A stretch of DNA of 64,000 nucleotides, taken from assembly GCA_036250195.1 (NCBI GenBank), contig JAVHZZ010000005.1, positions 133,384,147 to 133,448,146 of the forward strand, in the 5' to 3' direction. Positions within the stretch are counted from its first letter, which is position 1; every line of letters starts with the position of its first letter. The notes under the pieces are model-generated. The model worked only from the letters and a program-made list of their open reading frames with translations, was not told where the DNA came from and made no database searches. Positions 45,301-55,919 of this stretch are shown piece by piece. Both the position numbers and the translations under genes were made by a program. The stretch comes from Mixophyes australis. Taxonomy: Eukaryota > Chordata > Amphibia > Anura > Limnodynastidae.

Positions 45301-46028
45301 TTATTGTGACTTTTATTATTGTTTTGGATATTGTGGTACCAGCGTGGCAGGAGTGCTGTGGACTTATCTACAATTGACTGATATCTATCTATATGTCTCT
45401 GAATGCATCCCAGATGAGTACCAAAAGATACCATTATTTGCTTTTTATATGTGCTTTATTTAAGTGTGTTACTTACCGTCTATTAGTAAATTATGATTTT
45501 TACAGTATTACACTATTTGAGTTTTTTATTGCTCCTATGATACTGAGGTTCCAGTTCTAACGAGATAATTCATTTGGATGAGTGACGTTACTGGCAACAT
45601 CTGTGCATCTTTGGAGACATCAGTTGAGCATATATATCTACCTTCTATTTCTCCTATCTGGTATGCGGATATATGGTTATTTGTGATTTTTTTGTGGCAG
45701 TGGATACAGTGTGTTGTCACGTGTGTATATCTCTAATCACCATTTCGGTTCCATCTTTCATATTGGAGAGTTGTAACCATTCTTGAGTGTGTATCTGATT
45801 TATCACACCTTACCTTCTCTCACATTATTACTTATTAATATTGTGGTAATACACTATGTGGCGCAGTGTTTCCTTTATTCCTTTATAGATTTTCCAGACT
45901 TAACCATCTGTTTTGGAACTGGCTGCCTCCTGTACATTGGACTCTGTGTGAATTAATCCTGCTAAGTGACTTTACATACAGAATAGGGTTACGCGCCCCC
46001 TTGTATGTGGTATCTGTTGTTTGTATTA

Positions 46029-46070
<42 letters not shown>

Positions 46071-46084
46071 TATGTATGTCTAAT
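45301..46084. other. No recognised feature except (TA)n at 46027-46066
   Basis: AT-rich intron sequence with a TA microsatellite just left of the mariner relic. Confidence 0.45.
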
Positions 46085-46905
46085 AAATAACGAGACTGTG
46101 ATTCCACCTTTTAACCAAAGCAGTCAGAACTGGTTATAACTGCATAGGTAGTAACCTTGAACCTGCATGACAAGTTGACACCTGAGCAAAAAGAACGTCA
46201 CATGAAATGTTGTGTTGACATTCTGCAGCAACTTGACACAGATTCAAACCTGTAATTACTTGTGATGAGATTTGGATCTTCCAGTACAATCCTGAAACCA
46301 AAAGACAGTCAATGCACTGGAAAACACCGTCATCAACAAGAATGAAAAAAGCTTGTCAAAGCAAGTAAAAATTCAAAGCAATGCTCATTTTTTTTTTTTC
46401 AATATCAAGGATATAATTTTGGAAGAATGGGTTCCAGAAGGCACAACAGTTAATCAGCATCATTGTAAGGAAGTTTTGCAAAAGCTGAGAGAGTCAGAAA
46501 GAAACAGCCGCAACTGTGGAAAAATGTTTTCTTTTTTCACCAGGACAATGCGCCTGCTCACACAGCACTTTCTGTGAAGCAGTTTTTGACCGACAAACAC
46601 ATTACTACACTTGAACATCCCCCATATTCGCCTGATTTAGCACCTTGCGATTTTTATCTTTTCCCAAAAGTTAAATCCGTGCTTAAAGGGACACATTTTG
46701 AGTCAGTTAATGCTGTAAAGAAGAAAACGGCAGATATGTTGAAACAAGTGACATAAATTGATTTGCTCCATGCCTTCGACCAGTGGAAAACAAGACTACA
46801 GAGATGTATTAGTGCAAATGGGGAGTATATTGAAGGGGACAAACATTAAATTTGAAATACCAATAAATAATGGTGAGTTATTTAATCAGTCTCGTTATTC
46901 AATAG
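46085..46905 (+). mobile_element. Mariner transposon, internally deleted
   Basis: Inverted ends AATAACGAGACTG (about 46086-46098) and CAGTCTCGTTATT (about 46888-46900) bound an ~820-bp element, shorter than the usual ~1.3 kb. The transposase remnant has a CDEIWIFQYNPETKRQS block near 46265-46310. The second block HQDNAPAH survives across a frameshift near 46540. It continues with the frame at 46574-46756, HPPYSPDLAPCDFYLFPKVK, which is the third acidic position of a D,D34D catalytic triad. The N-terminal DNA-binding domain is mostly deleted. The poly-T at 46388-46399 and a stop at 46756 add to the damage. Confidence 0.85.
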
Positions 46906-47036
46906 ACATACCTTGTATATCGCACATATACAGTGGCTGAAGTGGGCTGGTATACGCTGGTGTGCTGTCATTATATGTTAAAACTTATCAAATTCCATTC
47001 ACTGCTAAATTACACTTGAACCCCTATATATGGCAG

Positions 47037-47832
47037 TGTCACAGTCACTAGAGTTCTTGACCCAATGCTCTGCTAGTTGTTGTCACTACTCTCGAGGTGC
47101 AGAGTCTAACACAGTGACTGGTCTTCTCCAGGGACCCCCGCAAGAGGGTTTGGGTTTTGCGGCGTCACTGCGCAGGTCGCGGTCCTCGAGTGCAGCAGAG
47201 CAACGGTGTACAGCGAGATATATAGTAGATAATGGTAACAATAGGAAGACACTCAGGAGAGCGTAGATATATATGATAATGGTAAGAACACTTTGTCTGG
47301 CGAGGGTAATGAGACATAAACTATAAGATAAGCAAACAAAGGTAATGTTATCCCAATAAGACTAAAGCAAATAAGTCCAATAAGAGAGATATAACACTGT
47401 AGTGGCAATTGACCAGATAAATACTGATAGAATGAAAGATGGCCAACAGGTAATAGGTAAGTCATTTCAGCATACAGTGGGAGGCAGGTTTAGCACCGAT
47501 GTGGCTAAGAAGTATCTGGCCAACAGGTGAGAAGCAGCGGTCACTACAGCATACAGCGGAAGGCAGGTTTACCAGCAGCCACAGGAGCAGAGTACACGGC
47601 TGACACGAGGAGGTGAGAAGCAAGATCAGACAATTAAGGAGGGGTCAGGAATGCTTAAATAGGAAAAAGGCTAATGGATAGCCAATACCAAAAAAGGAAA
47701 GGTTATAAAGAGCCCTCCTGATCTGCACATGCGCAGAAGCACAGTCAAGATGGTGGACGGCTGCGACACAACACAGGCGCCGGCAGAGGGACAACTGGCC
47801 CAACTCTAGGTCTAGAAGTCCGGTGAGTGACA
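47037..47832 (-). repeat. 3' LTR of the chromovirus
   Basis: 796 bp; plus strand starts TGTCACAGTCACTAGAG and ends CCGGTGAGTGACA. It adjoins a polypurine tract (AAAGGGGGAGGTA on the minus strand, 47833-47846). It is 26 bp shorter than its partner, mainly because the right LTR has an extra GGAAAGGCCAATACC-type repeat near 52706-52740. Confidence 0.92.
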
Positions 47833-48619
47833 GTACCTCCCCCTTTAAAGGTGGACACAGAACACTTAGAACCGGGTTTGCCGGGAAACTTGGTGTAAAA
47901 TTTCTTCAAAAGTGTAGGGGCATTGATGTCCTCAGCACGGGTCCAAGAACGTTCTTCTGGACCAAATCCTTTCCAGTGGACAAGATATCGAACACCTCCT
48001 CTAGTCGTCTTTGAGTCAAGAACATGCGTAATCTCAAATTCTTGAAGTTGAATAGGAGGAGATTTTGCAGAAGAAGTAGAGAAACGATTGATAAGAGGTT
48101 TAAGCAATGAAATCTGAAATTAATTGGAGATACGAAGATTTTGAGGAAGTTGCAGCTTGAAACATACCAGATTCATCACTTGTAAAATCTTGTATGGACC
48201 AATAAATCGTTGAGCCAATTTCATGCAAGGAACTTTTAGCCGGATATTCTTCGTAGATAACCACACACAATCTCCTACTTTCAAGGCAGGGATGGCTCGC
48301 CTCTTTCTGTCAGCAAATAATTTGTATCTGGAAGATGCCTTTTTGAGAGCTGATCGGGATTCAGCCCAAATAGATGAAAATCTCTGACGTAAAGTATTAA
48401 ATACAGGAACCTGCGTAGGTGGAAGAACAGGAAATTCGGAGAGAGAAGGATGGTGACTGTATACCAGGAAAAATGGAGTATTATCTGATGATTCATGATA
48501 AGAGTTGTTATGAGCGAACTCGGCCCAAGGAAGGAGATCTGCCCAATCCTCCTGACTGGCAGAGGAAAATATTCTTAAGGAAGTTTCAAGATCCTGGTTA
48601 ACTTTGTCGGTCTTTCCAT
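47745..48619 (-). pseudogene. Chromovirus integrase C-terminus and chromodomain
   Basis: The frame at 47745-48107 has a chromodomain at residues about 23-75 (FEITHVLDSK, then YLVHWKGFGPEERSWTRAED). In chromoviruses this domain guides integration to particular chromatin marks. The frame runs through the polypurine tract about 30 codons into the 3' LTR before its stop. The preceding C-terminal part of integrase (48281-48618) is in other frames. Confidence 0.82.
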
Positions 48620-49186
48620 TAGACTGAAGAGAGATAAAAATGAATGCCTAGAATCTTGCAAAGGGCACGCCAAAACCTGGATACAAACTGAACACCCCTG
48701 TCCGATACGATCTCAGAAGGACATTCATGAATACGAAAAATGTCTTTAATAAAATAATTTGGCAACGTGGGAGAGGAGGGTAGTCCTACCAACGGTACAA
48801 AATGAGCCATTTTAGAGAACCTATCTACCTCTACCCAAATGGTGTTAAACTTTCTGCTAGGTGAAAGATCGGTGATGAAATCCATGCTTATATGGGACCA
48901 TGGTTTGAAAGGAATGGAGAGAGGTTTCAGAAGATGGCTGGAGCTTGATGGGAGGATTTACATTGCGTACAGATGTCACACGCAGAGATATACTCTTTAA
49001 CGTCCCTCCTGATGGTAGGCCACCAATAATTTTGAGAAAATATCTCCAAACGCCAACATTACCAGAGAAGTGAGAGGAGTGATGCCAGGCAAAAATTTTC
49101 TTACGAAGCAATGAAGGTACAAAAGTCTTCCCTGGAGGTGGGGTGGTAGAGGAGGAGGCCGCTAAGACCACACATTTGGGGTCCAA
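48619..49186 (-). pseudogene. Chromovirus integrase zinc finger and core
   Basis: The frame at 48857-49186 has an H-rich segment (WHHSSHFSGNVGVWRYF), the start of the HHCC finger. The frame at 48619-48885 has the catalytic core start MDFITDLSPSRKFNTIWV with its first Asp, then IVSDRGVQFVSRFW with the second. The final Glu region (near 48600) lies past a stop or frame break. Confidence 0.75.
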
Positions 49187-50913
49187 TATAGGATGTTCCT
49201 GTAGATCTTCCGAATCCGAGACAGAAGTGAAAGCGCATTGGCTTTCCTGTTCTTATTAGCAGGCTTGTAAGTGATAATAAGATTGAACTTGGAGAAGAAC
49301 AACAACCATCTAGCTTGTCGTGGGTTCATACACTGAGCAGATTGTAAATAGAGCAAATTTTTATGATCTGTGAATATAGTGATTGAATGATGAGCTCCCT
49401 CTAAAATATATCTCCACTCCTCCAAAGCTACTTTAATAGCTAACAATTCTTTATCTCCAATGGTATAACTTTTTTCTGCCGGTAGTAAACTTCGAGAATA
49501 GAAGGGACAAGGATGGAGTTTCTTTTGTGCAGATTATTGAGCAAGCACTGCTCCAATGTCAATGTTGGAGGCATCAACCTCTAGGAAGAAAGAGAGAGCA
49601 ATGTTGGGTTGCTGAAGAATGGGTGCTGTAGAAAAAGCTTCTTAAAGAAATTGAAAAGCTTGAAGAGCCTCAGGAGACCATTGCTTAGGATTGGTGCCCT
49701 TGCGAGTCAGAGATACTATAGGTGCTACGATGGATGAAAATCCTTGTATAAATCGCCGGTAGTAATTGGCAAAACCCAAAAAGCTCTGAATTGCTTTAAG
49801 GCTTATAGGCAGGGGCCAATGCAGGACAGCTCTAACTTTCTCAGGATCTATTTTTAACCCAACTCCAGACACTATATACCCCAAAAACGGAATTTGGGGG
49901 ATTTCAAAGGAACACTTCTCCAGCTTGCAAAATAACTGATTCTTTCGTAGTCTAGTCAGGACCTCTGCAACATGTTGTTGATGGCTGGACAGGTTTTGGG
50001 AAAAAATCAGGATATCATCCAGGTAGACCACCACACACACACAGAGCAAGTCCCGAAAGATCTCATTGACAAATCCTTGGAAGACAGCTGGGTCATTGCA
50101 TAGCCCAAACGGCATAACCAGATATTCATAGTGTCCATCTCGGGTGTTAAAAGCTGTCTTCCATTCATCTCCACTTTTGATTCTGATGAGATTATATGCA
50201 CCGAGCAGGTCTAGTTTGGTAAAAATCTGGGAGCCTCGGATACGATCAAACAATTCTGTAATCAACGGGATAGGATACCGATTCTTTATAGTTATGGCAT
50301 TTAAGCCACGATAGTCAATGCTAGGTCTTAACGTGCCATCTTTTTTTTTTTTTTTTTTTAAAAAAAAACCCCGCTCCAGCAGGAGAAGATGAAGGACGAA
50401 TAAATCCTTGCTGAAGATTTTCTTTAATATAATCTGACATTGCCTGTGTCTCGGGTAAGGTAAGAGGGTACACCAGACCTCTAGGTGGAATTTTACCGGG
50501 TTGAAGATCCACAGGACAATCCCAGACCCAATGAGGAGGAAGTTACTGAGAATGTATTTGTCAAATACATCTGCAAAGGAGGCATATTGCAGAGCCAATC
50601 CCAGTGGAGGAGTATTGGAAGAAGACTCAACAATCTGAACTGGTAACACTTGAGAGAGACACTTAAGACGACAGACTGAACCCCAAGACAAAACTTGGGG
50701 ATGCTTCCAATCTATCTGTGGTGAGTGGAGTTGAAGCCAAGGAAGCCCCAGGACGAGAGTACTGGTAGTAGCTGGAAGAGCCAACAAAGAAATTTGTTCC
50801 TGATGAAGCACTTCTACTTGAAGAGTAAGGGGAATCGTACAATTAGTAATAAGGCCATTGGGGATCCGTGAACCATCAATAGCTGTGATCGCAATTGTTA
50901 TCTCTAACGGCAT
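49162..50913 (-). pseudogene. Chromovirus protease end, RT and RNase H
   Basis: A 423-codon frame at 49642-50913 starts in the protease (VLGLPWLQLHSPQIDW, residues 54-69). It runs into RT with LDLLGAYNLIRI (first catalytic Asp, residue 235) and an intact YLDDILIF box (residues 297-304). It continues with GFANYYRRFIQGF. Residues about 120-185 are out of frame: a T/A homopolymer (50341-50368) shifts the reading, and the correct sequence is visible in the overlapping frame at 50321-50512. RNase H (49162-49446) has [13 protein letters not shown]. Confidence 0.85.
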
Positions 50914-51099
50914 AATAGCTATAGACCACTCAGTAACCAGGGTTTGAGAAATAGTTTCCTGCAGCTTCGGAATCTAACAAGGCCTGTGTAGAAAAAGAGC
51001 CAGTAGACGTAACAATATTAACTGGAAAAGAACGACTCTTAGATTGAGAAGTACTTGGAGAGGGTTCCAAAGACCCCAACCTGACCTCTCCGGTACAGG

Positions 51100-52037
51100 T
51101 TAGGGTTTTGCGCTTCCCGACCTTCTGGGGCAGGATTTTAACACATAACTAGGATCCGCACAATAAATGCATAATTTATTCTTAAGGCGTCTCTCCTGTT
51201 CCTCAGATGTTAATTTAGAGCGGCACAACTCCATAGGTTCCGCTGGTGGAGGAGAGTAACAAGATCGAGATAACACCCGGCCAGGTGGGTGAACAGAAGA
51301 TTCTTTCTTGAAAGTTCTCTCCTGAAATCTCATATCCACACGATTACATAAAGATATCAAAGTATCCAAAGATGTAGGTAATTCTTGAGAGACTAATACA
51401 TCTTTGATTTTTTCTGACAGTCCTTGCCAAAATGCCGATATAAGAGCTTCTTCATTCCATTGAAGTGAAGAAGAAAAGGTGCGGAACAAAATTACATATT
51501 GAGCAACTGTTCGAGGACCCTGTCGTAGTCTGAGAAGACTTGAAGCTGGTGAGGTAACCCTTCCTGGTTCATCAAAAACTCTTCGGAAGGTGGCTAAAAA
51601 GGCAGAATAATCATTTTAATAAGGGATCATCTTTTTCCCAAAAAGGAGAGGCCCATGCCAGAGCCTGGCCAGAAAATAGTGAGATAATGTAAGCTACTTT
51701 AGAATGTTGAGTAGGAAAATTCTGCTGTTGGAGTTCGAAATGATTGGAGCACTGATTGAGGAATCCTCTACAGGTGTTAGGGTCTCCATGAAATTTAGAA
51801 GGCGTAGGTAAATGAAGAGAAGAGTATATAGACATTGAAGATCGTTCAGTAGACTGAGAAACTGCCGGAGAGCAATGGGTGGGAGGTGAGGTAGTAATTT
51901 GTAACGAATCCACCCGAAAAACCAAGGATTGGAAACATTGTAGTAATTTGTCGTTGCATAGCATCTTGTTGCTCCACTCGTCCCACCAAGTGTTGCAATA
52001 AATCTTTAGCTGAAGGTTCCGTACTTGGGTCCGTCAT
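51100..52037 (-). pseudogene. Chromovirus gag
   Basis: The ATG at 52037 lies only 13 bases inside the 5' LTR boundary (MTDPSTEPSAKDLLQHLVGR). The frame shifts near 51900 to a second ORF (51611-51964) with the capsid segment PTPSKFHGDPNTCRGFLNQC. It shifts again to 51100-51489 (LISAFWQGLSEKIKDVLV, RLKNKLCIYCADPSYVLKSC). The nucleocapsid knuckle is degenerate: the expected His of C-C-H-C is not present. Confidence 0.78.
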
Positions 52038-52050
52038 GGTCTGATCTTTC

Positions 52051-52872
52051 TGTCACGGTCACTAGAGTTCTCGACCCAATGCTTTGCTAGTTGTTGTCAC
52101 TACTCTCGAGGTGCGGAGTCTAACGCATTAACTGGTCTTCTCCAGGGACCCCCGCAAGAGGGTTTGTGTTTCGCGGCGTCACTGCGCAGGTCACAGTCCT
52201 CAAGAGAGTGCAGCAGAGCAACGGTGTACAGCTAAATATATAGTAGATAATGGTAACAATATGAAGATACTCAGGAGAGCGTAGATTTATATGATAATGG
52301 TAAGAACACTTTGTCTGGCGAGGGGAATGAGACATAAACTATAGGATAAGCACACAAAGGTAATGGTATCCCAATAAAACTAAAGCAAATGAGTCCAATA
52401 AGAGAGATATAACACTGTAGTGGCAATTGACCAAATAAATACTGATAGAATGAAAGATGGCCAACAGGTAATAGGCAAGTCATTTCAGCATACAGTGGGA
52501 GGCAGGTTTACCACGGATGTGGCTAAGAAGTATCCGGCCAACAGGTGAGAAATAGCGGTCACTACAGCATACAGCGGGTGGCAGGTTTACCAGCAGCCAC
52601 TGGAGCGGAGTACACGGCTGACACGAGGAGGTGATAATCAAGATCAGACAATTAAGGAGGGGTCAGGAATGCCTTAAATAGGAAAAAGGCTAATGGATAG
52701 CCAATAACAGTAAAGGAAAGGCCAATACCAATAAAGGAAAGGTTATAAAGAGCCCTCCTGATCTGCACATGCGCAGAAGCACAGTCAAGATGGTGGTCGG
52801 CCGCGACGCAACACAGGCGCCGGCAGAGGGACAACTGGCCCAACTCTAGGTCTAGAAGTCCGGTGAGTGACA
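52051..52872 (-). repeat. 5' LTR of the chromovirus
   Basis: 822 bp; plus strand starts TGTCACGGTCACTAGAG and ends CCGGTGAGTGACA, followed by duplication GGCAG. On the minus strand it would supply the promoter and the transcription start of the element. Confidence 0.92.
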
Positions 52873-52877
52873 GGCAG

Positions 52878-53286
52878 TTTTCTTTGTTTTTGTTGTTTCT
52901 TCATATGTGTATTGGGTAACTGGCCTAAATATCATTTTGTGTTTTAAAGAAGTTCTTTAGTAAATGTGGCAATCTGCAGTATAACTTATAATATCTATAC
53001 ACTATAGAATTAGCTAATTTTGAGTTTGCATTCTCCCAGCAAAGCTGCTGCAAATTAAGCTTGTTTGTGAACAGTAAATATACCATGTTGCATATTTGTT
53101 TTGCCTCAATGTGCAGTTATTTTTGCTGTATACAACTTTTATTTTTTTTTGTACAATTGTTATCATATGCCTATCTTTTGTTGCATATGCAATACAAAAA
53201 TATTTACAGTGTTTCATGCTATGTTTAATTGATTATGTAATGCGGTGTCATTCACAAGTTTATTTTTTTTGTGTTTTATTTATCAG
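52878..53286 (+). other. Intron end with splice acceptor
   Basis: T-rich intron ending TGTGTTTTATTTATCAG at 53286. Nothing else recognised. Confidence 0.6.
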
Positions 53287-53494
53287 ACTTTTTGAAAAGA
53301 CCACTGGAAATATATGTCAGAAAACTGAAAGTGCCAGTGTATGTCATTCGCATGGAACAGCGCTCAGGACTGATAAGGGCCAGGCTAAGAGGTGCTGCTG
53401 CTTCCAAAGGACAAGTTATCACATTTCTAGATGCACATTGCGAATGTACAGTAGGATGGCTGGAACCTTTGCTGGCACGGATTAAGCATGACAG
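53287..53494 (+). CDS. galnt1: GALNT1-like exon (GT-A domain with DxH motif)
   Basis: The next exon of the same N-acetylgalactosaminyltransferase. Two bases complete the Asp codon begun in the previous exon, giving [20 protein letters not shown]. It then reads [34 protein letters not shown] and [15 protein letters not shown]. The DAH triplet (53430-53438) is the DxH motif that binds manganese and the UDP-GalNAc diphosphate in this family. The exon ends with AG of an Arg codon before donor GTAAAT at 53495, so it ends in phase 2. Length 208 bases with no stop. KLKVPV and RMEQRSG favour GALNT1. The next exon is not in the window. Confidence 0.9.
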
Positions 53495-54298
53495 GTAAAT
53501 GCGTAATAGCATCTATGAAACTTGTTCTAATGTATATGGTTTACTTTTTAACAAATATTTAAAACTTTGGAGACATCAGTCAAAGAAATTTTATGTAGTA
53601 AAAATAATTTAGAAAGGCTGAACAAACTTTAGGTCTAGACTGACCTTCATGTTCATGTCCATGACCCTTTCACTCAACATATTCTTAATCTTATTTTTTT
53701 TGCATCGTAGCTACTCATCTGTAATATTACTTTACAGAGCACAGAAAATTAGTAGATATTAAACATTGAATATAGACAAAATAACAGGAATCCTACTGTA
53801 CAGCTCTTACTGAGAAAAGGGACATGTCCAAGGACAATACTTTTAAGGGACAACTATTTAAAAACTGTCACTGAACCTGAAAATTAGAGACAGCTGGCAG
53901 GTATGCATTTTATAAAGAAGTGTTAAACATCTCTACAGTGTTTAGTACACAAGTCATTTTCTCTTTTGAAGACAGTATACTTATAGTTTTGTTGTACTCC
54001 TCAAAATTGAGATGGAATTCTATGGTGTATTTGTCCTCCTGTTACCGTGCATTAAGCTTCTGAATTGTGTGCAAATTGTGATATGCTGGCTATGTGTGTG
54101 TGTGTTGGGCTTATAAAAGTTTTCGATCGGTGCACTATGCAGGGGGTCTGTTTTACTATTGGTAGCACTACTATAATTATTAGTAGGCTTCACTTGCATT
54201 GTGACTGTCTTGCACATTTGAACGCACTATATGCTCAATCAATTTGATCAGAACCAAGATAGAGAGATACACATTATATATATATATATATATATATA
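53495..54298 (+). other. Intron 5' part, no recognised repeat
   Basis: Starts at donor GTAAATGCG. AT-rich, with a short TA run at 54276-54297. No coding signal. Confidence 0.55.
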
Positions 54299-54857
54299 CT
54301 TAGTGGCGTCTGTGTGTGGAAAAAAAAAAACCAAGTTGCAGCGCCACCTGCTGGGCAGAGTTATACACTGACCTACTAAATTCTTAGTGTGTGTGGGAAA
54401 AAAAATTCAAAAAGGCCTGAAATTTGGTAGGGCTCAAACTCATTTCCGTGAGGTAATTTTACCTCATGAACACACATGTGTAGAGGCGTGCGTTAGTGTG
54501 TGTGTGTGTGGAAAAAACTATTTCCTCAGAAAGGGCTCATCCAATTGACCTGAAATTTGGTATACTGACATTATTTGACAAAAAAATTAGAATAGTCAAG
54601 TCAGTTAACTTCCATCATCCCCCCTTCCCCCCGTGGGAGGGGTAGTAAAGGCTAAATTTACAAGTTGAGGGGTCAAACTCATTTTCGTGCAGTAATTTTA
54701 CCTCATGAACACACATTAAAAAGGGCGCTTGCGTCGGGAAGTAACAATCTTCCCCTGAGGAGGCCTGGGCTAAGCCCAAATGCATGACAAGAACCTTTTT
54801 AAGACCTTAAGTATCTTGATTTGACTAGAATGCATGAGTATCATGCACGGGTTAACT

Positions 54858-54868
<11 letters not shown>
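54299..54868 (-). repeat. Dispersed repeat R, copy 2 (inverted relative to copy 1)
   Basis: 54547-54857 is the reverse complement of 45003-45297 almost base for base. It extends further (54299-54546) with GCAGCGCCACCTGCTGGGC and a GTGTGTGTGTG-rich part. It abuts a TG/TA tract at 54858-54924. Confidence 0.85.

Positions 54869-54924
<56 letters not shown>
54858..54924. repeat. (TG)n(TA)n tract, host of the Gmr1-like insertion
   Basis: A TG then TA run to the left of the Gmr1-like element. A matching TA run (60197-60218) lies to its right, so the element inserted into a TA microsatellite. Confidence 0.9.
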
Positions 54925-54928
<4 letters not shown>

Positions 54929-55426
54929 TGTGACAAGAGCCCGCTACTGCAGAAGCACACGCGTACAACTTTTTCCATTTTATGGTTCTTTATTGTCAGG
55001 ATGGTAATAATGTTTTGACACCGTATACTTGCACAGCAATTATGGAGACCCTCAACGCTTACTATACATAGTCCAGCTCTCTGTCCAGATCAGCCAGCTA
55101 GCCCAGCGTTGATCTCCCTGAACAATGAAACAAGCAGGGTTTTATACCTGACACTCCTCCCACAGGCCTAGCTTGATGGACAGGTGACACACCCACCTTC
55201 TCTTTAAAAGGAAACGCCCATCCCTGGCTCTGTTTAGACTATCAGACCCACCCTGTCTGTTTGCTGAGAGGAAGCAGCTTTTAAATCATGTAAGTAAACC
55301 AATTTTAAACTACACATATGTTTTTACCTGGTTTAATCTCCACCTAGGTACATAACTGTGCCAATGTTTTACTCTACTTCCCTGCTTTTTCGGCCTATTG
55401 CCAGCTAAATGCCTCCTTTTGTTACA
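54929..55426 (-). repeat. 3' LTR of the Gmr1-like element
   Basis: Plus strand starts TGTGACAAGAGCCCGC and ends CCTTTTGTTACA (minus strand: TGTAACAAAAGG...). It is preceded on the minus strand by the polypurine tract CTAGGGGGAGGGATA (55427-55441). Almost identical to 59699-60196. Confidence 0.92.
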
Positions 55427-55919
55427 TATCCCTCCCCCTAGCGTCTCCAAGTAGGGGGACGCGGACTTCGCGAGGAGCGCATATTTTCGTGACAACGCAT
55501 CTGCATTTTTGTGTAGAATCCCAGGCCTATGTTCTACTGAGAACTTGAAAGGTTGTAGTGCCAAGAACCAGCGGGTTACCTTGGCATTTACCTCCCGGTT
55601 GTTCTGCATCCATCTTAATGGTGCATGGTCTGTTATTAGGGTGAACTCTCTGCCTAGGAGATAATTGCACAGAGCCATTTTATGGCGAGACATTCTTTCT
55701 CCACAGTGGCATATTTTTGTTCCCTTGGAAGCAACTTACGACTTAGGTACAGGACAGGATTTTTTACTCCATTCTTCTCCTGTGACAAGACTGCACCTAA
55801 GCCAACACCAGAAGCATCAGTTTGGAGGAAGAAGCTCCGGGTAAAATCTGGTGCTTGTAGAACTGGAGAGGAACAAAGAGCTAACCGAAGATCAGACCAG
55901 GCGGTTTCTGCAGAGTCAA
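55310..55919 (-). pseudogene. Gmr1-like RNase H, end of pol
   Basis: On the minus strand a first frame (about 55919-55680) has QTDASGVGLGAVLSQEKNG, then YLSRKLLPREQKYATVEKEC. A second frame (55310-55693) continues with FTLITDHAPLRWMQ and the C-terminal HRPGILHKNADALSRK. A deletion or frameshift near 55675 joins them badly. The frame then passes over the polypurine tract into the LTR, so RNase H is the last pol domain. Confidence 0.85.

Larger units (their letters stand above)
47037..52872 (-). mobile_element. Chromovirus (chromodomain Ty3/gypsy) retrotransposon, full length
   Basis: 5.8 kb with LTRs at both ends and a perfect 5-bp duplication GGCAG (47032-47036 and 52873-52877). Minus-strand order: 5' LTR, gag, protease, RT, RNase H, integrase, chromodomain, polypurine tract, 3' LTR. 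This is the normal gypsy order and the vertebrate chromovirus (sushi-like) layout. The two LTRs are very similar, so the insertion is fairly young, but gag and pol carry several frameshifts. Antisense to the host gene, within the 26.7 kb intron. Confidence 0.93.

Noticed and set aside
26404..53494. GALNT13 instead of GALNT1
   Set aside because: The paralogues are close, but the NRSPRH, FLKRPLE, KLKVPV and IRMEQRSG stretches fit GALNT1 better. A full-length alignment would settle it.
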